64,000 nt of DNA from Apiospora phragmitis (lineage: Eukaryota; Ascomycota; Sordariomycetes; Amphisphaeriales; Apiosporaceae): positions 3,100,001-3,164,000 of the forward strand of contig JAQQWL010000013.1 of assembly GCA_038363925.1 (NCBI GenBank). Direction: 5' to 3'. The notes under the pieces are model-generated. The model had not been told where the DNA came from, ran no database searches, and saw nothing but the letters and a program-made list of their open reading frames with translations. The number at the start of each line of letters is the position of its first letter. Within the stretch, counting starts at the first letter, position 1. Shown piece after piece: positions 34,963 through 46,046 of the stretch. Both the position numbers and the translations under genes were made by a program.

Positions 34963-36946
34963 GCTTGTGGCCTCCTCGAAGCCCATCTCGATTTCTTTCC
35001 ATTGTTCGGTTTTCTTTTGTCCTCCATTTTCTTCTTTTACTGCGATACCCAGAACTTGGTTGACGAAAGCGTGCTTGTTATGGTGCATATGATGTTGGGG
35101 GTCTGGTGGTTCTAGAAGAGCGGAGGACACTTGTCATGTGTTTTTTGTTGCTTTATATCCGGGTCACCAATTTCCTATGTCCAAAATCACCCACAGATCC
35201 AGGGTGGTAATGTGCGGCTGATAGCCTGGCGTTGATCGGTTGGTTTTGCTTGTATTAAAACGGAGGGTCCGGTAGGGCTGCCCGAGGAAGGATGACATAG
35301 AGGTTCCCCCCATGTCTCACAGGGCGGCGGTGGCGGTAATGCCCGGAGTTTTTCATTTTCAAGGAAATGGCTGGCTATTCATTTACGCCACGGGAAAAAC
35401 ATATGTGCGGTCTTCATGATTGATGATGGACCTGCGCGTGCTATAGACAAATCTCCACTCTAGATACACCCGACCACAGAATGGTTGGGATGAACAACAA
35501 TATATTCGCTGGACAAGATCCAGTTGATGATATCAACCATCTACATCTACCCTCAGGTCCCCTTGATGTATGTGTATTCCTTTCGTGACTTGAATGACTG
35601 ACAAGACACGTCCATGTGTGTGTCGCATACGTACGAGTCGTCGTCTCGGCGGTCTGGTACAGTATGAATAAAAATGATGCATCGGCTCTCTGGTCGTCCC
35701 CCTCCCCAACCGCACTCTCCCCATCACTCTTACCAACCGTCCCGTACATGGTGTAACCAAACCCCATTTCCACTGCGTTTTCCGGCATCTTTGATGGTTC
35801 CCGCTTGGTTTGGGCATTGATGCAGAAGGGAGAGGAGCCGCATTTCCTCTCCATTCAGTCTTGCATTAAGCACACTGCATTGCATTGCAGCTTGCTCTTC
35901 TTCAACGACGTGGGGACCCAACTATCTGTCTGTCTGTCTGTACTCCACCTCCCCTCCATCCATTCGGTGTTATGCCTTCTCCAAGAGGGCATGCATGTCG
36001 TACATACATAACATGCAGAACTAAGAATAAGCGCGCGTACTATGAGCTTGCCGGCTCGGCGTGGGGTTTGGGGACGGGGAGGTCGGCTGGTTGGGTGATG
36101 TGACAAAAACTCTGAATGATTCTCCAGAAGGCGGTGGAGAGGAAGAGAGGAGAGAAGGTGGGGAGAGAGAGCATTCTCCGCAATGGGATTCAACTAAAGA
36201 ATGAACAACAACTCGTTATCCTCACATTAGGACGACTTGGTCCAGTTCTTCTCTCTTTCTCTCTCGCACACATCTCTCCCCATATCCATTTATCAGGTTG
36301 GGCGCCTATCGAGGTTCGCTGGGACAGAGAGACGTGGGAGAGAGGGCTGGTGGGGGCGTCTGTGGTCGAGAAGAGAATATGTTGTTGTCCTCTGAAGGGA
36401 CGATGCGATCTTGTTCGCAAAAATTGGGAAAAGAAGCACTGCAAGGCCGCTCGCTCTAGCTTAGGGTGTATCACCTTCGAAAACTTAGGGGAAGACCTTG
36501 TTCTTCTTCTATAGGCTCTTGTGTGATAAAACCCTGCAGAACCGGGATCTCAAAGCATGGAGACCTCTCGGGCTTTTACCCTTGTTGCATGCGATTCCTA
36601 CTCCCACTACCGCGGTCAGATGGGACCTCCTCCGGTTCGAGGAGTCGGGGGGCCACCGATGATCACCCGCGTTGACGGTGAAGGCCGTCAGGGAAGGCAT
36701 GTACAGAAGCAAGCCGTAGGCGCGGTAACCGATCGGCGATGGTGTTCGTCCGTTTCATCGTGCTGCCTTGGTCGTGTCTTCGTATGTATATATCTACGTT
36801 CGTGATTGACTTCAATGCTATGCCAGTCTACCGTTCTCAGAGAGCGGAACGTAGTAGTAGTAATATCCCTACGCAAGGGTAGTGTAGCAAAAGCAGCACC
36901 CCCCCCCCACCCCCAAAATAGGTGGAAGTCCTCATTCTTAACTCAC
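34963..36946. other. Intergenic, 2 kb, no gene seen
   Basis: 3' flank of the PPR gene and 3' flank of the rhodopsin-domain relic. It contains a C-rich tract at about 36900-36915. No family recognised. Confidence 0.5.
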
Positions 36947-37816
36947 CTCGACGGGCCCCTGCGTCAGCAGAACGGCGTCTAGGCGGGACAGCGAGTCCAG
37001 CCGGTGCTGCGACTGCGACATCTCGGTCAACTTGGTGATACCGCCGGCGCCGGTAACGCCACCCCAATCCGCCAACTTCGTCGTCGACCCTGTGTTAGGC
37101 ACAGAGCGGCGACGCGGATGCCGACTTCGACGGTGCACCGTATGGCGATGTCCGTGGTGCGGACTATGCGTATATCGAGCAAAGTTTGTTTCAGTTCTTC
37201 TCATCGTCACCACTACAGATCGTCTGCTTTCTAGAGGAAATTTGGGGTTGTGACAACACAGGAGGAAGCGGCGCGCCGCAATCTTGAGGGTGCAACAGGT
37301 ACAGACGATGTAGAGCAGCTCGCAGACGAACCATAACTAATGCGTCCTCCGCAAGGAAGGGAGAGAACGTCCAGCGAAACAAACCGCCGCTGGGAAGGAT
37401 GTGAGAGACCAAACAGGTAATGATTAAGGTGCATTATTATGAGTAGATTTGGTTGGGGTTCGTTCTTTTCTTGCTATCGGAGACTTGCGAGCTGTCCGCT
37501 TCGCCCAGTACACCCCTGCGCCGTCCCGTGCCATGTTGCTATCCCACGAGGCTGGCTGATGACATAATGGGTGCAGACCAGCGTGCGGTCTCGTCACTGG
37601 AGAACGACAAGAGAGAGATCATCCGGCCCCGAAGAACTTGACCACAGGGAGTCGGCAGTAGGCGCGAAGCCCGACGGCTATCCAGCAGATAACCATGAAG
37701 GTGACCGCGATGACCAGGACCTGATCGCTTCGACCATCCGTAGGATGAGATAGAAGAAAGGAAAGAAGAAGCAGAACCGCTCGAAGTCGAAGACATGGAA
37801 GCAAGATGGCCTGCAT
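36947..37816 (-). pseudogene. Relic of a fungal rhodopsin-domain membrane protein gene
   Basis: Separate pieces in family order can be read on the minus strand. TM1: VLVIAVTFMVICWIAVGLRA, then CRLPVVKFFGA. After one extra base at about 37623-37626 comes DDLSLVVL. Then LVG, a TAG at 37539-37541, and QHGTGR, the conserved QHGTGRH loop. TM3 reads LWFVCELLYIVCTC followed by LKIAARRFLL. TM4-TM6 and their cysteine-bearing loop are absent. The sequence jumps to RIVRTTDIAIRCTVEVGIRV (TM7, normally DxAIWSTxEPG) and a tail KLADWGGVTGAGGITKLTEM before a GTGAGT-like donor at 36946. Frameshift, nonsense codon, several substitutions and loss of about 100 residues all point to a dead copy. The first Met is uncertain. 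Confidence 0.7.
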
Positions 37817-38578
37817 GGTTCTTCAAATGCTGCAGCAGAAGCAAGACACATCGAAGACGAAAAATTGGACATCACACATACACACGCGCACACACACACA
37901 CACACATGTAGATGAGAAACAAGGCCGAATATATTGATGCTGGGCTTTCGCAATTGATTCACATTGTTACTATGGTGTCTCGTAACCTGGAGATGCCCTC
38001 ACTAGGCATCCCGCGTTTGTTCGTTGAACCTAGCCTAGCAGGTCAGACCACATCAAAAGGCCCCAAGCTTGTACGGGAAGTTTTGCAGGGACGCTACTGG
38101 CGCCGGCACAAACTGAAGCCACCATGAACCGGTATAGAACCATATGGTGCTATGCTCACTTCTAGTAATAGGTGCACTTCGCCCTGGAACGTAGTGCAGG
38201 CTAGCCCAGCATCTCGTGATGAGTTGAGCTATCCTGCCGTAGATGAAACCCCGGGCCCTCCAACATTCAGGTCGTGCGTTCCTCATGGGCATGTATCTGT
38301 TGCTAGCCTGGCTTTGCACGAAGTGGACGCACACTGCTCAGCATAATGCGACTGGATTGGTGCTTTCAATGAGGTCGGGGCATTAGCTCCCCTTGTGGAA
38401 CACCGCTGAACTCAGGATGTCGTTCCGAGGACGCGAGCTGAAGGGAATAGTGAGGGATACGCAGTGCAGATCAACCTTCCTTGTATGCTGGACTCAGGTA
38501 ATACAGCGGGAGCGGCATTTCAGCATCATAATTGATGCCCGCCATGGTTTTTGCAGGTTGTTTATGGGATGACTGTCC
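37817..38578. other. Intergenic with CA microsatellite
   Basis: Between the rhodopsin relic and REX4. No coding signal beyond short open frames. Confidence 0.5.
37871..37906. repeat. CA microsatellite
   Basis: ACACATACACACGCG followed by an uninterrupted CA run; simple-sequence repeat. Confidence 0.9.
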
Positions 38579-39702
38579 TCACTTTTCTTCTTTTTTCTTT
38601 CTTTCATCGCTGGCTTCGCTCTCGATACCAGTCCCTCGGGTCCGGCCCCCCCAAGTCTGGTACTGGAGCTCCAACAAGCAGTCTACTGCTTCTTCTTTCT
38701 TCTTGGTATGTGCTTTGCCAGGTCCCGGCTTCACGTGCTCAAACTTGTTCGCATGTTCCATGTCGAACTCGGACTTCTTCTTGCGGAACAGCAGCATGGC
38801 TACTCGGGCATCCTCGATACTTGAATGATGACCCGACTGGATCTCCATGTCCAGAACCTCCTTGGCCAGGATCCTCAATGCTGGTTTGGGACCATTGGCG
38901 TACTTCTTGTACCCAGAGAAGCGCGCGGTGTCCCGGATGTGGGTGACGGGGTGCGTGAGCAGCAGCACGTCCAGATCGTGGCGCAGGTCGTGTCCCACTA
39001 GAATGCGACCCTTGATGATGTCGGCGACCTCCTGCTGAACTTCCTCAAAGTCCCGGGCCTGGCCCATCTGCTTGGGGGTGATGCCGGTAATGCTGGTGCG
39101 CCAGTCCGTCACTCGCTCCCTCGGCCTCACAAAGGAGTCGTAGATCTGGCGGCCGTGGAAGTCGACCAGGCTGGCGCGGGCCAGCGCATGGTCGTGGCCG
39201 TCGGGGCCGGTGCCGACCATCTCGCAGTCGAGGCCGACATACTTGCCCAGGTCGAGGTTAGGCGCTCGGCCCTCATTCACGCGGGCCTTCTCCGACGTGG
39301 TGACGAGGGTGTTGCGCCGCAGCCCGAGGCCGTAGGCCTCGGCCAGGTCTTCGGGCGAGATGTCGTTGTCCTGGGCCCAGAGCGCCAAGGAAGGCCTCAC
39401 GGTGGAGGAAGAGCCTTTGGAAACGACGGAGGATTCTGCGTTGCCCATGGACGACTTGGATCTGCCGGGCTTTACTGCTGCTGCTGATGCCTGCTTCTGC
39501 TTCTGTTTGGGGGCGCTGACTGCTTCTGCTGCTGCTGGACTTGAGCTCGCCGCTTTCTGGATTGCGACTGGCCTGCGGCTTCTTGAGACTCGTCAGGCTT
39601 CCGCTTGGTGGCGGCGGCAAGCGGTGCGGCCGCCGAGGCGGGCGATTGAGCCTTGAGCTGTTCCTGGAGCTTTTTCCAATTGGATGAGTATTCCGGAGCC
39701 AT
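38579..39702 (-). CDS. REX4: RNA exonuclease REX4 (DEDDh family)
   Basis: 3'-5' exoribonuclease linked to pre-rRNA processing in the nucleolus. The start at 39702 gives MAPEYSSNWKKLQEQLKAQS, the usual REX4 opening, followed by a Lys/Gln-rich low-complexity stretch. Catalytic motifs: Exo I VGLDCEMVGTG (Asp and Glu), Exo II LVGHDLRHDLDVL (Asp), Exo III HSSIEDARVAMLLF (His and Asp), all present. SITGITPKQM is also family-typical. The C-terminal 50 residues are basic and charged. Anomaly: a G5 run (39509-39513, C5 in the coding strand) is one base short; correction joins KQSAPP to KQKQKQASAAAVKPGRSK. No intron seen. A T21 tract lies 69 bp upstream of the ATG. Confidence 0.9.
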
Positions 39703-40839
39703 GGTCTCTGATGCTGAGAGAGAAATTTTCCAAATCAAGATGCAGTCATGGTGGTTTGGTGCTGGCTGGGTTTTTTTTTTTTTTTTTTTTTCGATGATGG
39801 TGATTGTTTGGGATGGTCTGGCGAAGAAAATGTTCAGACGGGATCTTGAAATGGGGCCAGTAACGGTTTAGCGCTCCGTCCACTGCCAATCGCTGCTAAT
39901 CGCCCACTGCGCGTCCACTGTCAGCCCCACCCCAGTCCGGGGCCTGCGTAGAAATTCTTTGCGCCGTGCAACAACCATTAACCTAAAGAAGTACTCGGAG
40001 AATTGCAGAACATTGATCCCTGAAAACGAGAACACTTACGATTAAAATACACCATTTCGAGCACCTGAGTAGAAAAATATGACTTCCATTTGAATGTTAA
40101 AATTCCTCGCTCTTTCAGTTTTCCGGCATTTGCATTGAAATATCCCCAGTAGATGATAACCAGAGATAACCAGAGCCTAGAGACAGCCTACTGACCTCTA
40201 ACAGTCTTGCAAACCTGGCTCTTGGGCTCTCCTTGCGACATTCCGACAAATTGCGATTAAGCATGGCCGGATGCCAGATCAGGCATTGCGCCTCTTTTAT
40301 ATTTTACTCGATAAATGCGACGAGTCGGTCAAGTTTATGGCATTTAGAACAGTCGGCGTCGAGTCATGAATGGCGCTGACACTGGTCATTTCCATGCGAT
40401 GCAATCCCCAATGGACTCCGTCCAATGTAACCCCAAGCCGCCCTAGCGACGGAGGGTGTTCACCAATTCAGAAGGTCACCTGCTCCATTTTTCTCTATCT
40501 CCCCCGTCCCCGTTCTTGGTTGGGGCTCTACATGAGCGTCCGAGAGGCGGCCACGCCGGCATTTCCAAATCCACCATTCACAAATCCAGCCAGATCTGGA
40601 GGAGAATGAGATGCCTGATGGGCCAGATGGAGTTCTACGGCACCCATATGCCGACGGAACGCTGACTGACACTTACGATGGGAGAGGGGGCTTTTGTTTC
40701 TTCATAAAAGACGGGACTGTCGCCGCCGTCCAGTGTAAGAGAGAGAGACTCGCAAGGCACTACCACTCACTTCTCGCCGCCTCCTCTGCACCGTCTGCGC
40801 CGTCTACACCGTCGTAATCATCGCCGCACGAGAATAAAG
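39703..40839. other. Divergent intergenic between REX4 and arabinanase
   Basis: 1.1 kb shared upstream region, with the T21 tract near REX4. No coding sequence recognised. Confidence 0.5.
39771..39791. repeat. T21 homopolymer in REX4 5' flank
   Basis: Uninterrupted T run of 21 on the plus strand, so A21 in the gene's 5' flank or UTR. Confidence 0.9.
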
Positions 40840-42047
40840 ATGGTGAGCCTCGCCTTAGCCAAGCTCCTCATGAGCGCTACGGCGCTCCTGGCCGGGACCG
40901 CTGGGGGCTACGCCGTGCCCCAGGCCTGCTCGGGGATCTGCAACAACGCGCACGACCCCACCATCGTCCTGCGCGGCGACGGCACCTACTTCCGCCTCTC
41001 GACCGGCGGCAAGATCGCCATCCACTCGGCGCCCTCCATCCGGGGGCCCTGGGTGTATGTCGGTGCCGCCCTGCCCGGTGGGTCCAGCATCAACAAGCCG
41101 GGCCGGGATGATCTCTGGGTACGTTCCTTCTTCCTCTTCTTCTTCTGTCCCTTCCCTTCCTGAATACATGGCTGTGAAGGATAAAGATGAGATGCACACG
41201 CCTTGCTAACCACCACTCGTAAATCGCACAGGCCCCCGAGGTCGTCAAGCGCGGCAACGAATACTACATGTACTACTCCGTCAGCACGTCCGGCTCGCAG
41301 GACTCGGCCATCGGCGTCGCCACCTCGACGGACCTGGTCGCGTGGCGGGACCACGGCTCGACCGGCATCGAGTCGGCCCGCGGCGCGGCCTACAACGCCA
41401 TCGACCCGCAAGTCCTCAAGCAGGCCGACGGCAGCTTCGTCATGACCTTTGGCAGCTGGTGGCAGGACCTGCAGACCGTGCCCATGCAGAACCCGCCGCA
41501 CCGCGTCGCCGCCGGCGTGGCGCCGCGCCAGATCGCGTTCGACCCCAAGACCACCGCCGTCGAGGGCGGGTTCGTGTTTCCCTGGGGTAACTACTTTTAC
41601 TTGTTCTACTCCAAGGGCGCCTGCTGCGGTTTCGATAAGAACCGGCCCGCGCCGGGCGCTGAGTACAAGATCATGGTCTGCCGCTCCTCCAGCCCGACCA
41701 GCGGCTTCGTCGACCGCAACGGCGTTGACTGCACGCGCGGCGGCGGCACTGTCGTCTACGAGTCCTTCCAGTTCGTGTACGGTCCCGGTGGTCAGGGTGT
41801 CTTCAACGACCCCGTCGAAGGTCCCGTAAGTTCTTCTTTCTTTTTTTCTTCTTTTTCGCCCCAATTACCTTGCGTCTTCCCCCTCGGCTACAGTTGACAT
41901 CGTCGCATTGCACGTGCTAATCGTTCCGACGCCTTGCTATAGATTCTCTACTACCACTTCGTAGACATCCGCATCGGCTTCGCGGATGGCCAGAAGCGTT
42001 TTGGATGGAACCGCATCGATTTCTCCAGCGGTTGGCCTGTTATTTGA
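40840..42047 (+). CDS. Secreted endo-1,5-alpha-L-arabinanase (GH43)
   Basis: Hydrolyses the arabinan side chains of pectin outside the cell. Exons: 40840-41118, 41232-41825, 41943-42047; unbroken, about 325 residues. The signal peptide is [20 protein letters not shown], ending near GGYA. The five-bladed propeller signatures are clear: [10 protein letters not shown] holds the general-base Asp, YNAIDPQVL the pKa-modulating Asp, and [20 protein letters not shown] the general-acid Glu. [20 protein letters not shown] and the end DFSSGWPVI are typical of fungal family members. Length equals that of single-domain fungal enzymes, and no carbohydrate-binding module is present. It is one of the few clean genes in the window. 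It is convergent with the alcohol dehydrogenase. Confidence 0.95.
41119..41231 (+). other. Intron 1 of arabinanase gene
   Basis: GTACGT donor and ACAG acceptor, TTGCTAACC branch site; splicing gives [12 protein letters not shown]. Confidence 0.9.
41826..41942 (+). other. Intron 2 of arabinanase gene
   Basis: GTAAGT donor, GTGCTAATC branch site and TATAG acceptor; splicing gives VEGPILYYHF. Confidence 0.9.
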
Positions 42048-42893
42048 AGTGGTTGATTGCCTAAGTACCCATGAAGGCCGCTGCTTACCTGGTTTCTCCG
42101 ACCGTTAGCAATGCCAAGATCCCAGCTGCAGGCTTCCCCTGATCAGTATGGTCTAGCGACACGTTGAATGCGACTTGATCAAGCTTGTCAAGTAAACATA
42201 ATTGAGCAAACATCTAATCTTGGAAGCTTGCTTCGTAACTTGACGACTGTGCCAAGCTTCCTCGTTGAAACCCATCATCCGTTGGGCGCGCATGATGGCC
42301 TCTTCCAGTCGCCCGATTGGCTCGCTTATACACGAAGTCAATCCCTGGGCATGACTCGGATCCTGAACCCCATTGGACTAGGTGCTGACCGCAAGCATCT
42401 TGGGTTCAGACCCCGCACCTTGCGATGCTGCTTATGCCATTTGCCTGCGGGCAAGTAAAAAAGCAAGATTGGAGCAGGCGGTAAGCTCAATCATGGAGAT
42501 GATCTCTCCTTTTAGTCCCAAATTGGGTTTCTAATGCGAGCTGTTCTTCCATACCTACGTGGCAGTGTCGGCCGTTTCGGCCTAGAGCCATTGAAAGCTT
42601 CTAGTTGCAGTAGCTATCCAGGTCCCGAACAAACTCAAGCGCCACCCACTAACTTCTAGCAGTCCCAACTACTTTATCCAACCTTGATGGCACTTCACTC
42701 CAACATATCACATTCACTCTCTTCCAGTCGCTTTCTCATCTTCTTTCTTTCTTGCCATCATTTTGGGGATCATAATAGTCATTATATTCTTTTTGGCTTC
42801 TAATCGCCTATATGTCTAATTGCGGACGCTTTTTGATTTTAAAAACATGTTCGTGACGGATACACTGCCTACTGGCTGAGCAACCAGATTGGC
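42048..42893. other. Convergent 3' flanks, no gene seen
   Basis: 845 bp between the arabinanase and alcohol dehydrogenase stops, AT-rich near both ends, no coding signal. Confidence 0.55.
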
Positions 42894-44124
42894 TTAGTGC
42901 TTGCCGTAGTTCTTGTTCTCGAGGACGTATCGGTAGCGGGCCTTGCCATCCTCGAAGTCGACGATGGCTTGGTTGGCGTCCTTCATCGGCCGGGTCACGA
43001 CCCAGGGCTTGATCTTCTGGTCGGCGGCCAGCTGGAGCATCTCGCGGATCTCGCGGGGCGAGCCGGTCAGGGAGCCGCCGACGCTGATGGCGCTGCCGAG
43101 CAGGGTGAAGGCGTTGATCGGGGGCAGGAGACCGCCGTCGGGGGCACTGTTGCGAAGGCATTGTCAGTAACGTGGTCATCAGATGTGACTTGAAGTGAGG
43201 GAGATCAACTTACCCGACCTGGATGAAGCGGCCGCGGACCTTGAGCAGGGACATGTACTCGGCCAGGGGCATCTTGTCGCTGGAGACAGTGCAGATGATG
43301 AGGTCGAGGGTGCGGGCGTTCTTGGCGGCCCAGTCCTTGTCCTCGCCGGTGGCGATGTAGGCATCAGCGCCGAGCTTGAGCACGTCGTCCTTCTTGTCGT
43401 TCTTGCGGGAGATACCGACGACGCGGTCGGCGCCCAGGGCCTTGGCGAACAGGATACCGAAGTGGCCGAGACCGCCGACACCGACGATACCGACGGTCTT
43501 GCCGGGCCCGCAGCCGTTGTTCTTCAGGGGCGAGTACACAGTCACACCACCGCACAGCATGGGCGCCGCGGCGGCCGAGTCGAGGCCCTCGGGGATCTTG
43601 AACACCCACTTGCCGTTGGTGCGGTTGTAGTCAGCGTAGCCGCCGTACGACTTGCCCTCGTCGCCCGGGTAGACGGCGCCGTAGGTCTCGATGCGCTCGC
43701 GCGCGCAGTAGACCTCGTCGCCGGCGGAGCACTCGGGCAGTCGTCCTGGCCGCAGGTGCGGCCCTGGGCGCCGACTCCGACGCGGTCGCCGACGGCGATG
43801 CCCTTGACGTTGGAGCCGACGCGGACGGCCTTGCCGACGATTTCGTGGCCAACGACGCAAGCTGATAGGGGGGGGGGGCAGGTTAGCGATCAGAACATGC
43901 ACACATGGCGGCGGCAGCAACAGAAACTTACGGTAGGGGGTCTCGCCCCAGCCGGACTTCAGGACGTGCAGGTCGGAGCCGCAGATACCGCAGTGGGAGA
44001 TCTCAATGTCGACGTCGTCCTCGGTCCACTTCTTGGGTTCGTAGGAGCCCCACTCCATCTTGCCGTGGAAGGACTCAGGGCTCTTGCCCAGCCAGCCTTC
44101 GAACTTGGGGGATTGTGCGGCCAT
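42894..44124 (-). CDS. NADP-dependent zinc alcohol dehydrogenase (cinnamyl/ADH6-type)
   Basis: Reduces aldehydes, probably aromatic or branched, in the cytosol. Exons on the minus strand: 44124-43932, 43861-43214, 43146-42894. The catalytic zinc site is HCGICGSDLH plus CVVGHEIVG; the structural zinc site is the four-cysteine lobe TCGQDDCPECSAGDEVYC. The Rossmann fold is GIVGVGGLGHFGILFAK, and SRKNDK after the second strand indicates NADPH preference. Splicing gives GETPYPCVVGHE and FIQVGAPDGGLLPPINAF, both family text; the protein ends YVLENKNYGKH. Anomaly: one G is missing at 43735-43737, so the raw frame loses CPEC; the second intron's acceptor tract is a C-rich run (43868-43878). It is probably functional in life. 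Confidence 0.9.
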
Positions 44125-46046
44125 TGTGGTGGTGGGGGGTTGAAAAGAAGCAAACGTTGCTTGCTTGCTAAAAGAAGATGGGTGGGGGTATATTGTGGAA
44201 GACGGTTAAGTAAGAAAGAAGCAAGCTGAATGAACGAACTACTCGAACTCGAGGAAAGGGAGGGCTTTGGCTCTTTTACTAAATACCCGTCCTGTGTTAT
44301 CCCCGATGCCAAATGAATCGGGATTCGGCCTTTGCGTGTTGAACTTACAAATCTAGGGTCGAATCTGTTGGACGGGGTTCCCATATGGTGCCCATATTAA
44401 CTGCGACGCTTTACGGGGCGAAGAAGGCGGATAGCAATCGATGGTTCGAGACTCCAGTCGCGGCACGGCCAGTTTATTGGTTGCAACTTGTCCTTTACTA
44501 ATCCCGTCTATGGAGCGAGAACGACAGCACGACTGAACAACTGGCATCCAGAGTTGCCATAGTAGCAGCTGCTTCGAAGCAGAGGTTGCGGTGAACGGGT
44601 TGTAGAAGGCCCTAGAGTCTGGTCGACGAGAGGCAATATGGGTACTCAAATTTCATCTCGGGAGTGATGGACGGCACACCGCAAGGCGAGCACATGGCAG
44701 GATAGCTGCCACTGCGAGTGCCGGGCATCCCTGTTCAGCAGCCGTGGTCCCACTTAGAGGGGGAAACGTCACCGACCGTTCGATGGATATGTCCCTCATT
44801 ATTCCTCAATGGTTCGATGGATAGGCAAAAGGCGGTTTCAGCTTCACTTCCCTGGTGCAAAAAGCCCGCGGCTACCATGCCAAATGCAGAAGTAGAACGT
44901 TGCAGAACGTTCGGCGGGCGTGGCGGCGGCCCCGCGGTGAAAAGCATATGCGGCCATTTTCCGCCTGCACGTGCCTACATCGACCGATTATGGCGGGAAA
45001 AAGGGCCAAAGAAGTTTAGGGGCGGCGGAAAGAAAGGAAACTACTGCAACTAAAGGGGGCACTAGCCGCTTCCAAAATTCCGATTCCCAACGTTTCCGTC
45101 TTGTCTGCTTGTCTAGTCTCATGGCAACGCGGCTGCTAGTCATCGGCTAGATAGGCTGGACCTCGGTGGGATGACCTGAAAACGTGTTTAAGTGTCGTGT
45201 CGTGCCGTGGTCATGGTCATGGTCCTAGTCGTCCTCGTAGTCGTCGTCGTACGTAAGTATCAAAAGTGCAAATGGGGTTTTCTGCCAAGCAATGCCGACC
45301 AATTAAGTGGAGGCCTTCGGCTTTATTTGGGCATTGACATGCCATCCCACTCCAGCCCACCACGGCCGCTTATGTCATCCGTCAACGGTCCTCGTCATGG
45401 TGCATGGTCCAGTAACATCTTGGCGGGGCAGATGATGATGGACATAAGCCTCCTCGGGTGGTTAATGCGGCTCTCTGATCTACGGCGGCGGTGAGGTATC
45501 TTGTGTATTGTCAAGAGTCAAAGCGAACACCCTTCAAGGAATGCGAAAGCTGGTCGGCCGGACTTGTCCTTCATTGCTTCATTGTCGCTTAACCCGGAGA
45601 GTCCAGACTCTCGGATCTACCGGGAACCGGGAATAAGCAGCAACATAATTCCGTGCTTCGGTCTTTGTCTCTTTACCCGACGGACAGGTAGGTTGGGATG
45701 TATGTAAGTAGTAGTAGGACACCTGCAGCTCCCCAGGGCCCAGAACCCTTGACGACAGAAATCATTCGTTCCGATGTTGAAATAAAGTTCAAGATCCACG
45801 CCCGCCCGCGCCGCGACCAAGCCAGGGTAAGATCTTTATCCCCCGCACGCACCCCTTCCACATATGAGAGATCCCGCTGTCATGTCATCCTTCTTCCCCG
45901 GATGTAACACTCATTTATTTGCATCCATCCCAATCCGTGGAATCGCTATGACATGCTACGTACTTTACTGCATGTGGCTACTTTGGTGATGTGAGAATAC
46001 TGTTCGTCCGACGACAGTACTATAAACAATAAAGAGGCGTCCATCC
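44125..46046. other. Intergenic, 1.9 kb, no gene seen
   Basis: Upstream region of the alcohol dehydrogenase and 3' flank of the chitin-binding gene. It contains a 12-bp direct repeat GTTCGATGGATA at 44778 and 44812, and a GTC/GTA-rich patch near 45210. No protein family recognised. Confidence 0.5.

Noticed and set aside
42361..42425. GGTTCAGACCC, tRNA-like 3' half
   Set aside because: The B-box consensus fails at the GA step and no 5' half exists.
45192..45494. 100-codon frame with a Val-rich start
   Set aside because: The Val run comes from a simple GTC/GTA repeat, not a signal peptide.
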